A DNA stretch of 64,000 bases, taken from NCBI GenBank assembly GCA_963796325.1, contig CAWCLF010000003.1, positions 248,001 to 312,000 on the forward strand, in the 5' to 3' direction. The translations under genes were made by a program, and so were the position numbers. The notes under the pieces were generated by a model. It saw only the letters and a program-made list of their open reading frames with translations, did no database searches and was not told the DNA's origin. How positions within the stretch are numbered: the stretch's first letter is position 1; every line of letters begins with the position of its first letter. Shown piece after piece: positions 8,785 through 16,738 of this stretch. The stretch is from CAVYGN01 sp963796325 (lineage in GTDB: Bacteria > Spirochaetota > Brevinematia > Brevinematales > JAOACQ01).

Positions 8785-9219
8785 ATGAAAAAAGTGCTAT
8801 ACTTAATAATTTTTTTCCTGCCGCTTGCTTTTTTATTTTATTGCAGTCTTGTGGACGACAATATCAAATTTGAAGGTAAATGGTGGCAGAGTAAAAATGT
8901 CAGCACAAACGGGTCTGTAACGGCAGATTACAAGGATTTCTCGTCGAACCAGATGGAATTTAACTCGGACAGGACTTTTGCTTCTGTCAATCCCTTCACC
9001 GGTGAGATGCTGCAGGGCAGATGGACTATCGATTCTTCCAGGAAGATCATAAACTTGTACAACAACATGGACACTTTTCAGAGTAACGGTTCGGTTTATA
9101 CCAACACTGCCGTTTTAGGAACCGTCGTTACAAACAAGTATGATTTTCCGGACAGAGGTAAAATGAGGCTGTATGACTCTCTTAACCCGGCTTATTTTAT
9201 CGAATTGACAAAATCCTGA
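8785..9219 (+). CDS. Putative lipoprotein with lipocalin-like domain
   Basis: This is a 144-residue secreted protein of unknown role. The N-terminus MKKVLYLIIFFLPLAFLFYC is a signal sequence ending in a cysteine at position 20, a loose spirochaete-type lipobox. The mature part has alternating short strands with FEGKWW, MEFNSDRTF and GRWTIDSSRKIINL, the pattern of small lipocalin-like domains that bind hydrophobic ligands or act as structural lipoproteins. I chose the ATG at 8785 because a GGAGGAGG site sits just before it; the in-frame TTG at 8767 would place that site inside the gene. The 3' end overlaps mutL tail to tail by 28 bases. Confidence 0.75.
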   Translation: MKKVLYLIIFFLPLAFLFYCSLVDDNIKFEGKWWQSKNVSTNGSVTADYKDFSSNQMEFNSDRTFASVNPFTGEMLQGRWTIDSSRKIINLYNNMDTFQSNGSVYTNTAVLGTVVTNKYDFPDRGKMRLYDSLNPAYFIELTKS

Positions 9220-10976
9220 TTCTTAAACCCTAATCGGCAGAATTGTTTTTCTATATTGTGCTTTGAAATGCTGAAAGCCACCGGTCTTCCATGCGGGCAG
9301 GAATAAGGATTGGCGGTATTTTCCCATTCGGTTACAAGCGCTACGGCTTCTTCGCGGGAAAGCTGTTCCCCGGCGCGGACTGATTTTTTACATGCCATTT
9401 GCTTTATGGCATCATCGATAAAATCGAGGGTCGAGCCTGTGCCCGTAAGGGTAGACGGGTTCTCTTCCAGGGTTTCGACAAAACCCATGACTGCATCTGC
9501 GGAATCCCTGTAATCGATAAAAGGAGGCGCGCCGGTAATAATAAACCTGCTTCCTCCGAAATGTTCCACCTGGAATCCCATCGATAATAAAAGGGGCAGA
9601 TTCGATTTTAAGCCGTCGATTATTCCTGCCGGTACGTCAATACTTACAGGTGTAAGAAATTCCTGAACTGACAAAAGATGTTTCTCAAAGTTGTCCCTGA
9701 TTTTCTCATAGTTGATCCTCTCGTGCGCGGCATGCTGATCGATGAGGATCATGTCATTTTCGTTTTCAAAAATCAGGTACGTCATGAAAACGGTTCCGAT
9801 ATATCTGCATTCGGAAATTTTAAACTGCTGTTCTTTTACGGACACTTTTTCCCATAATTCCTGCGCCGGAGATCTTCCGGAAGAGCCCTTGATGCCGTCT
9901 TTATTTTCCATGAAAGATGTTATCGCCGAACTTACCCGCCTTTCAAAAGGAGTGAAGCTTATTGGGCCTGAATCGGACGGGGAAACCGGCATTTCGGCCA
10001 TGAGCGCTTTCCTTACGGCATCCCCCACTGCGCCTGTCAAGAGGGAGTCTTCGCGGAAACGGACCTCCTTTTTCATCGGATGGACGTTGACATCTACATA
10101 TTCAGGATCGACGGTGATGAAAATAAAGGCTCCCGGGAAATATCCCCTGGGAATGAGGTTGCCGTATGCTCCCGACACTGCAAAGTAAAAATTTTTCCAT
10201 TCGACAGCTCTCCGGTTTACATAAACACTCTGATACATCCTGTTCGGCCTTAAGAATACGGTTCGGGTAACGAATCCAGAAATCGAAAAATGACTGGAAA
10301 TCCCCTCTACCGGAATAAGATAATCTAACGTATCCGGGTAAAAATCGGCAATTCTTTCAAGGTATGTCTCTTTAACAGGTGAAATATATTTTCTCCTGCC
10401 TTCGGAGATAAATTCGAATCCGATTTCGGGATACGCAAGGGCTTTCTTAATTATTTCCCTGTCGATCAGCCTCTGTTCGGACCCTTTAGATCCGAGAAAT
10501 TTGAGGCGCGCAGGGGTATTATAAAAGAGATCCCTGACAATAACCGTTGTTCCGGAATTCATACCGGCGGGAAGAGGCGGAGATACGGACCCGTCGCCGA
10601 TTTCAATGCGGTATCCCTGAATAAGAGAGGAATTCCTGGAAAGGATAGAGACCCTGGCGACTTCAGTAATGCTCGAAAGTGCTTCTCCCCTGAATCCCAG
10701 CGTCCCGAGAGCGTATATATCTTCAAAGCTCTTTATTTTGCTTGTTGTATGGTTTTTAGTACATATTAAGAGGTCCTCTATATCCATTCCTTTCCCGTTG
10801 TCCTGGACTTCGATATAACTTATTCCGCCGTTGGAAATAAGGACCCTGATGAAATCCGCCCCGGCATCTATCGAATTGTCAAGGAGTTCCCGCACGACCG
10901 AAGCAGGCCGTTCGATGACTTCCCCGGCCGCGATTTTTACGACAGTATTATATGAAAGTTCATGTATCAGGCCCAC
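9192..10976 (-). CDS. mutL: DNA mismatch repair protein MutL, endonuclease type
   Basis: MutL links mismatch recognition by MutS to strand removal. The 594-residue protein starts with the GHKL ATPase: AAGEVIERPASVVRELLDNS (16-35) with catalytic E30 and N34, DNGKGM (59-64) and GFRGEALSSI (94-103). The C-terminal dimerisation domain keeps the nuclease motifs DQHAAHERINYE (413-424), ACKKS (528-532) and CPHGRP (560-565), so it should nick DNA itself, as in species without MutH. The glutamate usually found next to the Mg-binding asparagine (ELVEN) is aspartate here, a conservative change. It overlaps lgt by ten bases and is probably co-transcribed from the lgt side. No mutS is in the window. Confidence 0.97.
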   Translation of the reverse strand: MGLIHELSYNTVVKIAAGEVIERPASVVRELLDNSIDAGADFIRVLISNGGISYIEVQDNGKGMDIEDLLICTKNHTTSKIKSFEDIYALGTLGFRGEALSSITEVARVSILSRNSSLIQGYRIEIGDGSVSPPLPAGMNSGTTVIVRDLFYNTPARLKFLGSKGSEQRLIDREIIKKALAYPEIGFEFISEGRRKYISPVKETYLERIADFYPDTLDYLIPVEGISSHFSISGFVTRTVFLRPNRMYQSVYVNRRAVEWKNFYFAVSGAYGNLIPRGYFPGAFIFITVDPEYVDVNVHPMKKEVRFREDSLLTGAVGDAVRKALMAEMPVSPSDSGPISFTPFERRVSSAITSFMENKDGIKGSSGRSPAQELWEKVSVKEQQFKISECRYIGTVFMTYLIFENENDMILIDQHAAHERINYEKIRDNFEKHLLSVQEFLTPVSIDVPAGIIDGLKSNLPLLLSMGFQVEHFGGSRFIITGAPPFIDYRDSADAVMGFVETLEENPSTLTGTGSTLDFIDDAIKQMACKKSVRAGEQLSREEAVALVTEWENTANPYSCPHGRPVAFSISKHNIEKQFCRLGFKNQDFVNSIK

Positions 10977-11875
10977 AACCTGTTCCTTATATCAGCCTTA
11001 AGGGAAAGGATAACTCCCAAAAGGCCGATAACGATCATCGGTATGCACAGGATCATTCCCATAGTAAGCCAGCCGAAGGCCAGGTATCCGAGCTGCGCGT
11101 CGGGTTCTCTGAAAAACTCGACAAAAGACCTGGCCAGGCCGTAACCCAGGAAGAACAGTGAAAAGATGAGGCCTCTCGGTTTCTTTTTAAGACGGGAGGC
11201 GAGAACCATCACAATAAAAAGGAGGAGCCCTTCCAGCAGCATTTCATATATCTGCGACGGGTGCCTCGGCAGATTCACCAATTCCTGCCCTGCGGCAGCT
11301 TTCATATGGGCTTTATCCATCATTTCATGCACCCAGGGATTCGACACGGGAAACCACTTTGACTGAGGTACTGTTTTGAATAACATACCCCAGGGAGCGG
11401 ATGTCGGCCTTCCCCATAATTCGCCGTTCACGAAATTTCCCCATCTGCCGAAGAAAAGGCATAAAGGCAAGGGGACTATAAAGATATCTCCATAGTCGAA
11501 ATAAATCTTTTTCCCGGACTTTAAATAAATCCATTCGGAAATCAGCACTCCTGCAAATGCTCCATGAAAAGACAGTCCTCCTTCCCATATTTTTATCATA
11601 TCCTGGGGATTCTGCATATAGTAACCGAAATTATAAAAGATTATGTAACCGAGCCTTCCTCCGATAATCACGCCCAGGAAAGCGTAAAAAATAATATCGG
11701 ACAATTCGGATTCAGTGACCTTTATTATCCCTTTTTTTATCTGGAAATAGATGAATAAATAGCTGAAGAGAAATCCCGCCACATACATCAGGCTGTACCA
11801 CCTTACTGCAAAAGGGCCCCAGATCTGCAGAATAAGCGGGTTGATGTCGGGCTGAACAAGGTAGGCCAGGTGCAT
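10967..11875 (-). CDS. lgt: Prolipoprotein diacylglyceryl transferase
   Basis: This inner-membrane enzyme transfers diacylglycerol from phosphatidylglycerol to the lipobox cysteine of prolipoproteins, the first step of lipoprotein maturation. The 302-residue chain has about seven membrane helices, the key HGAFAGV loop, and the signature stretch FFGRWGNFVNGELWGRPT. Residues between it and the last helices are longer than average (a loop around WFPVSNPWVHEMMDKAH), as in many relatives. The ATG has a strong AAGGAGGGG site. It would act on the several lipoproteins in this window. Its leader contains a 13-bp inverted repeat. Confidence 0.95.
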   Translation of the reverse strand: MHLAYLVQPDINPLILQIWGPFAVRWYSLMYVAGFLFSYLFIYFQIKKGIIKVTESELSDIIFYAFLGVIIGGRLGYIIFYNFGYYMQNPQDMIKIWEGGLSFHGAFAGVLISEWIYLKSGKKIYFDYGDIFIVPLPLCLFFGRWGNFVNGELWGRPTSAPWGMLFKTVPQSKWFPVSNPWVHEMMDKAHMKAAAGQELVNLPRHPSQIYEMLLEGLLLFIVMVLASRLKKKPRGLIFSLFFLGYGLARSFVEFFREPDAQLGYLAFGWLTMGMILCIPMIVIGLLGVILSLKADIRNRLWA

Positions 11876-11896
11876 TTTACCCCTCCTTAAAGCGGC

Positions 11897-11945
11897 TTAA
11901 AATATTTGCGGACGGGTGGTTTGCAAATATTTTAAATTTATTATA
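11897..11945 (-). promoter_or_regulatory. lgt leader: -10 box and 13-bp inverted repeat
   Basis: On the minus strand a TATAAT (plus 11940-11945) is followed at once by a perfect 13-bp inverted repeat (11897-11909 with 11923-11935, 13-base loop) and then by the lgt ribosome site. No convincing -35 box stands at 17 bases. The repeat may be an operator or an RNA hairpin in the leader. Confidence 0.5.
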
Positions 11946-12041
11946 ACAAAGCCTGATCAAAAAAGAAAAATATTCGGGTATGGGAATTCACTGTTAAGGA
12001 GTAAAAAAGTGCGTAAAGATTTGTGGAATCTGCAGGCTTAG

Positions 12042-12959
12042 CTATTGCGAATACCAAACATCGTTGGTGCCGTCGACGACGTTGAGAGTTCCCCCGATCA
12101 CCCACATATTATTGTTGTTGGTAACGCTGGTGTGAGCGCCTCTCCCGGGGAATGCCGCGTTGTCAGTAGCGCAGGTCCAGATTATCCCGTCGGTTGAATA
12201 CCACGCATCGTTTTCGAAGGTTGAGCCGCCAAATCCCCCGATCACCCACATTTTATTGTTAAAGACGACGCTGGCATGAGAATCTCTAGCCGGGAACGCC
12301 GCGCCGGGAGTCATGTTTATCCAGTTTGTTCCGTTACTTGAAGACCAAACATCATTGTAGTCACTGCCGCCATATCCACCGATCACCCACATTTTATTGT
12401 TAAAGACGACGCTGGTATGAAAATCTCTAGCCGGGAACGCCGCGTTGGCTGTCGCGAGCGTCCAGTTTGTCCCATTGGTAGAATACCACACATCATTTGT
12501 ATAGCCGCCGCCGCCGCTATAACCCCCGATCACCCACATTTTATTGTTAAAAACGACACTGGTGTGAGCGCCTCTTCCGGAGAACGCCGCGTTGGCTGTC
12601 GCGAGCGTCCAGGATATCCCGTTTGCTGAAAACCAGACATCATTGTTGTAGCTGCCGCCGCTATAACCTCCGATCACCCACATATTATTGTTAAAGACGA
12701 CACTGGTGTGATAATATCTTACGGGGAAGGCCGCGCTGTTTGTCGCACAACTCCAAACCGCCCCTGAAACCGATGTGGAGCTGAATGAACTGCTAATTGC
12801 GGATGATGAAGAACTCGACGAAGAACCGGACAATGACGAAACCGATGAACTGGAATTTCCTAACAATTTATTATGTTCATCGTTAGGTTCGAATATGCCG
12901 CATGAGTCCATTATACCGGCTGTTATCATAAAAACGATTATAAAAACAGATTTGTTCAT
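12042..12959 (-). CDS. Kelch-repeat lipoprotein with poly-serine linker
   Basis: This exported protein has 305 residues. It begins MNKSVFIIVFMITAGIMDSC, a lipoprotein signal with the cysteine at 20, followed by a linker of almost pure serine (about 35-70), then five tandem repeats of about 47-50 residues with the core HTSVVFNNKMWVIGGY and NDVWYSTNGTNW. These are kelch-type beta-propeller blades; five repeats with partial ends may close a propeller. Neighbouring repeats are nearly identical in DNA as well as protein, which points to recent duplication or gene conversion. The start follows AAAGGAGG; an in-frame ATG 33 bases upstream would bury that site. Function is unknown; surface binding is a guess. 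Confidence 0.82.
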   Translation of the reverse strand: MNKSVFIIVFMITAGIMDSCGIFEPNDEHNKLLGNSSSSVSSLSGSSSSSSSSAISSSFSSTSVSGAVWSCATNSAAFPVRYYHTSVVFNNNMWVIGGYSGGSYNNDVWFSANGISWTLATANAAFSGRGAHTSVVFNNKMWVIGGYSGGGGYTNDVWYSTNGTNWTLATANAAFPARDFHTSVVFNNKMWVIGGYGGSDYNDVWSSSNGTNWINMTPGAAFPARDSHASVVFNNKMWVIGGFGGSTFENDAWYSTDGIIWTCATDNAAFPGRGAHTSVTNNNNMWVIGGTLNVVDGTNDVWYSQ

Positions 12960-13031
12960 AAGAATTCCTCCTTTGATAGTAATGAGATACAAGTAATAAC
13001 TGCTCGTTAATATTTACCCTGAACTCCGATA

Positions 13032-14336
13032 CTAGAATCTATAGCCTATCCCGATCATGGGGTTGAAGCTTTTATCATCCAGGCCGTAACGGCATCCGCC
13101 TTCGATAAACAGCTGATACCAGGAAAATTCAAGCCGCGCGACCGGAGAAATGATAGGCGAGGCTGTGAGATTAATATAGCTGAAAACCCCGGCTGTGGCG
13201 AAAATCTTAAAATCGCCGGCCTTCCATACTTCAAACCCGATGTCCGCTTCCGCTTCGGGTACAAACGTTCCCCACATATATACCGCGCCCACGAGCAGCG
13301 ACGCTCTAAAAAAATCCGTAAAATAATAATCCGGGCCGAGGACCCCTCCGAGTCCGCCGTCGAAGGCATGGATGGAGAAGAACAAACTTCGGATGATAAA
13401 TTCCGCCGGATGGATCTTCCCCTCTTCAACCAGGATTGTTTTGCTGCCCATGTTCTTGCTGTCCTTTTCGATACGGACAGTATGGTTCGACCCGGCTTTG
13501 AGGTTCCCGATAATAAGTTCTCCGTTATTCCCGGTCTCTCCGGCTGGCATGTCGTCCGCTAAGACTTTAATACCGGCAATCCCGGTGCGCACTGCTATGG
13601 AACCGGAAGGCGAATAGGTGACGATCCTGTTCTCGCCGTCCTTAAGTGTTACAGTATCATTGAAAACTTCCCGGCCGGTCTCCGGTATTGTGAGGGAAAT
13701 TACGAGAGGTTCCTCCGCAGCTTCGGTTTCTTTAAAAACCTCCTTACTTGAGATTTTTTTCTGGAAAATTTGGTTGATAAGAAGGTTATATGTCGAGCCG
13801 GAGGATATCTCCACTTCCAGATTCCCCATAACGACCGCATGGCCGACAAGTTCGCTGGAGATATTGCGGATAAGCCTGTCGATCGTGTCGAATATTCCGG
13901 TGCCCGCATCGCCTTTATAATCACGCTTGAGCTTAAGTTCCGATGTCGCAGGGTCGTAAACCTGGACCGTTATATGAACGATTTCCTTCTTATTATCTAT
14001 TTTATAAGTACCCGTCACGACCTGCTTGACTGCAAGGTTCAGTCCCATCTCGGAGGCGGTTTCGACGTTCAACTCTTTGGATTCCCAGAAATTGTTATCC
14101 TCCGCTAATTTTTCTATGACTTCATAGGATATCACTTTAGTCCCTTTGACTTTCGCGAGGAATGTAATAAGCGATTTGCTGATCACCTTGTTGACAGAAT
14201 TGTCTGTCTTATCACCCTGGTTTATAAATCCGACCACGGCGATTGTTTTTATATCCCCGGCTTGAGCGGTCAATGTCATTGTAAAAATTAAAAAAAGCGG
14301 GAAAAGCATTAAAGTAAACAAGTCATGATTCTTCAT
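13032..14336 (-). CDS. Exported CsgG/TolB-like + PEGA-like + outer-membrane barrel protein
   Basis: This 434-residue protein has a signal peptide (MKNHDLFTLMLFPLFLIF, cleavage likely after AQA at about 26). Residues about 28-165 (IKTIAVVGF, VVTGTYKID, IHITVQVYDPATSEL) resemble the CsgG/TolB N-terminal fold used in export and lipoprotein complexes. About 200-315 look like beta-rich PEGA-type repeats (IKVLADDMPAGETG, NLKAGSNHTVRIEK). The last 120 residues alternate aromatic and small residues (YYFTDFFRASLLVGAVYMWG, SYINLTASPI) and end in RF, a common outer-membrane barrel ending. I do not recognise the full architecture. It has its own sigma-70 promoter and a GGAGG site; the kelch lipoprotein follows 72 bases downstream and may be co-transcribed. 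Confidence 0.75.
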   Translation of the reverse strand: MKNHDLFTLMLFPLFLIFTMTLTAQAGDIKTIAVVGFINQGDKTDNSVNKVISKSLITFLAKVKGTKVISYEVIEKLAEDNNFWESKELNVETASEMGLNLAVKQVVTGTYKIDNKKEIVHITVQVYDPATSELKLKRDYKGDAGTGIFDTIDRLIRNISSELVGHAVVMGNLEVEISSGSTYNLLINQIFQKKISSKEVFKETEAAEEPLVISLTIPETGREVFNDTVTLKDGENRIVTYSPSGSIAVRTGIAGIKVLADDMPAGETGNNGELIIGNLKAGSNHTVRIEKDSKNMGSKTILVEEGKIHPAEFIIRSLFFSIHAFDGGLGGVLGPDYYFTDFFRASLLVGAVYMWGTFVPEAEADIGFEVWKAGDFKIFATAGVFSYINLTASPIISPVARLEFSWYQLFIEGGCRYGLDDKSFNPMIGIGYRF

Positions 14337-14396
14337 TATGATCGACCTCCTTTTTATACTTTCATAAAAAGTGCGCCATCGTCGCTAATAGGCAAA

Positions 14397-14425
14397 AATA
14401 TAAATGTATCAGGAAATTTTGTCAA
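14397..14425 (-). promoter_or_regulatory. Sigma-70 promoter for the CsgG-like barrel gene
   Basis: Read leftward: TTGACA (plus 14420-14425), 17 bases, TATATT (plus 14397-14402). A perfect -35 box and a good -10 box, about 60 bases ahead of the start codon. Confidence 0.75.
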
Positions 14426-14470
14426 GGAAGTTTAATCTCTTTTCCATAATAAAGTCTCCCTGAATTTCCG

Positions 14471-14581
14471 TCATTCGGCATTACTTATTTTATGTGCATA
14501 CTTCTTTTTAAATTCGCAGGGTGTAAGCCCCGTTGATTTTTTAAGGCGGAATAGGACAGCGGCCTCGATCTGTACTTTGTA
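14471..14581 (-). pseudogene. Relic of an AraC-family regulator C-terminus
   Basis: A 36-codon open stretch ending in TGA at 14471-14473 reads LFRLKKSTGLTPCEFKKKYA, the end of the second helix-turn-helix of AraC-type regulators (usual form: FSR-FKK-TG-TP-E-RK-Y). The frame is closed by a stop at its upstream end, and I find no start or upstream domain in the rest of the gap 14337-14832. It is best read as the remnant of a decayed regulator. The rest of this 496-base gap holds the promoter listed separately and AT-rich sequence without further signals that I can support. Confidence 0.6.
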
Positions 14582-14832
14582 TTATTGCCTTTCATATATC
14601 ATTTCCGGGTTTTATTTGTTTAATAAATCGATGGGTAATTTTATCACGAAGACTATTGCCTGTCGTCCTTTCCTACCAGATAGGACAAAAATATTTAAGG
14701 CATTATTCGTGAAAAGGACAGCAATGATTAAACCGAGCTTGTAGTCGCTTTAATTTCCCGGATCATAACAAATAATAACAATATTACGCCCGGGATTATT
14801 ACTTTCATGAAATCGGTGACTGGCTGAAATAA

Positions 14833-16572
14833 TCACTCATGCTTATTAGTCCGTCCTGTGATTATCGACTTTTGACTTTCTTTTTTATTCGGGTCCTTCT
14901 CGACGAAAACCGGTTTTCCCGAGAAAGGATCGATTCCGGTAAAATACATTGCAGTCGAGTATGTCGAAGGGGTAGGAGTAAAAATCTGCACCTGTTCGGG
15001 AGTTATTTTTAAAGAGTCCCTGACCGATTTCTGAAGGTGCAGCATCGATGCATCATTGCATCCGGGGTGAGCGGCCATTAAATAATAAGAAAGGTATTGT
15101 TTTTTTCCCGATGCGGCATTAAGTTCGTCGAAAATCTTTTTAAAGTCTGTAATTTTGTCCCATCCGGGCTTTCCCATAAGTTCAAGGACACGGCTGTCGC
15201 TGTGCTCAGGGGCGAGTTTCAACTGGCCGGAAACATGATATCGAATGAGTTCGTTAAGAAAGGAACGGCCGTTTTTTTTGTCCTGAAGTATAAGGTCATG
15301 ACGGATGCCCGAACTGATGAAAACCCTTACGGGTTTTCCATTGCCGTAGTATAGACTGCGCATTTTTCTTAATAGAATTCTTAGCCTGTCGTGCATTACC
15401 TTGAGTCCCGGGCAGGGCAGAGGTTTAAGGCAGGACCTGCCGCAGCATGCCGAAGTTTCTTCGCGACCGGCGCATTCGATTCCGTACATATTCTGAGTAG
15501 GGCTTCCGGCAAGATGTATTATTCCCCTGAATGCCCTGTGGGAAATCATTTGCAGAGCTTCTTTGAGTATGGATTCTTCACTCCTTGATAATACCGACCT
15601 GCCCTGGTGAACAGGGATAGAACAGAAAGAGCATTCAGAACAGCATCCCCTGTGGGTCGCGATCGAAAATCTTATCGTTTCAAGCGCCCTCACCTCTCCC
15701 ATTTTTCCATAATAAGGATGGACATCGCGTTCGTAGGGCATCTCAAATATACTGTCCAGCTCATTCCCTGCAAGGGGGAACGAAGGAGGATTTTGAACTA
15801 AAAGCCTGTCGCCCACCTTCTGCAGAAGTCCGGGAGAACTTCCCGGGTTAGAACTATTATAAAAAATGTCGAACATTAAATTGAATTTTGTTTTATCTTT
15901 GCTGACTTCCTCGAAAGAGGGGAGACTGACGTAGCCTTGCCGGGAGGTACCGCTGTTTTCGCCGGATATATAGCAGATGCCCCGTATATCCTGCCAGGAC
16001 CTGTTCTGTTCTAGCCGCCGGGCAAGTTCAAGGACTGCCCTTTCACCCATGCCGTACACGCATATATCGGCCTTGGCATCGAAAAGCACGGGCCTTCTGA
16101 CATCATTATCCCAGTAATCATAATGGGAAATGCGCCGCAGGCTTGCTTCGATTCCTCCGAGAACGACCGGGACAGTATTTTTGAAATATCTTCTTATCAG
16201 ATTTGTATATACGATCAGGGCCCTGTCCGGTCTTTTATCGTTATTGCCGCCGGGTGTGAAATCGTCATGGCGCCGCTTCCTTTTAGTCGCGGTGTAATTT
16301 GCCACCATTGAATCGGTGCATCCGCCGGTCACTCCCCAGAATAAAGCGGGTTCTCCGAGCCTTGAAATATCAAGTCCGTTTGTAATATCGGGCTGAGCTA
16401 TGATGCCGACCCTGAATCCGTTCAAGATAAGATATTGACCGATCACCGCCGCACCCTCGAGCGGGCTGTCAATATATGCATCGCCGCTGACGAGGATTAT
16501 GTCGGGTTTATTCCATCCGAGTTCCCTGAACTCTTCGATGGTTGTGGGTATGAACATTATTAATTTTAGCAT
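14833..16572 (-). CDS. ygiQ: YgiQ-family radical SAM protein
   Basis: Members of this widespread family (UPF0313) have no settled function. The 579-residue protein has an N-terminal Rossmann-like half with DAYIDSPLEGAAVIGQYL and YDYWDNDVRR, then the radical SAM cluster motif at C310, C314 and C317 (ATHRGCCSECSFCSIPVHQGR region). Later come QLKLAPEHS and YYLMAAHPGC, all standard for the family. Length matches the usual 570-700 residues at the shorter end. The start at 16572 has only a weak upstream purine run; a second ATG 18 bases downstream is possible. It stands alone between the AraC relic and a large inverted repeat. Confidence 0.93.
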   Translation of the reverse strand: MLKLIMFIPTTIEEFRELGWNKPDIILVSGDAYIDSPLEGAAVIGQYLILNGFRVGIIAQPDITNGLDISRLGEPALFWGVTGGCTDSMVANYTATKRKRRHDDFTPGGNNDKRPDRALIVYTNLIRRYFKNTVPVVLGGIEASLRRISHYDYWDNDVRRPVLFDAKADICVYGMGERAVLELARRLEQNRSWQDIRGICYISGENSGTSRQGYVSLPSFEEVSKDKTKFNLMFDIFYNSSNPGSSPGLLQKVGDRLLVQNPPSFPLAGNELDSIFEMPYERDVHPYYGKMGEVRALETIRFSIATHRGCCSECSFCSIPVHQGRSVLSRSEESILKEALQMISHRAFRGIIHLAGSPTQNMYGIECAGREETSACCGRSCLKPLPCPGLKVMHDRLRILLRKMRSLYYGNGKPVRVFISSGIRHDLILQDKKNGRSFLNELIRYHVSGQLKLAPEHSDSRVLELMGKPGWDKITDFKKIFDELNAASGKKQYLSYYLMAAHPGCNDASMLHLQKSVRDSLKITPEQVQIFTPTPSTYSTAMYFTGIDPFSGKPVFVEKDPNKKESQKSIITGRTNKHE

Positions 16573-16602
16573 TTTTCCAGTAAAAAGGGAATAAACCGTA
16601 TG

Positions 16603-16665
16603 GGCAGATCTAATATGGGCGCTTCCTATCCGAAGGGTATATTAGAAGCGCCCGGAAGATCTGCC
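16603..16665 (+). repeat. Compound inverted repeat with two alternative stems
   Basis: An outer 9-bp arm (GGCAGATCT 16603-16611, AGATCTGCC 16657-16665) encloses an inner 9-bp arm (GGGCGCTTC 16617-16625, GAAGCGCCC 16645-16653). A third pairing, TCTAATAT (16609-16616) with ATATTAGA (16639-16646), competes with both. It lies between the ygiQ start and the S55-like gene. Similar fragments occur near 8550 and 21490-21600. Confidence 0.75.
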
Positions 16666-16738
16666 GCGGGAATTTTCTTTATTTTTCCTGCCGGATATGA
16701 TAACATAATTGGCATTAAGGAAGGGTCCGGGTTTTCAA

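Noticed and set aside
12042..12720. Regularly spaced repeats that might suggest a CRISPR array
   Set aside because: The period is about 145 bases, the frame stays open throughout and the repeats translate to kelch blades.
16709..16738. Upstream TTG start for the S55-like protein
   Set aside because: It would include the ribosome site in the coding region and put charged residues ahead of the signal peptide.
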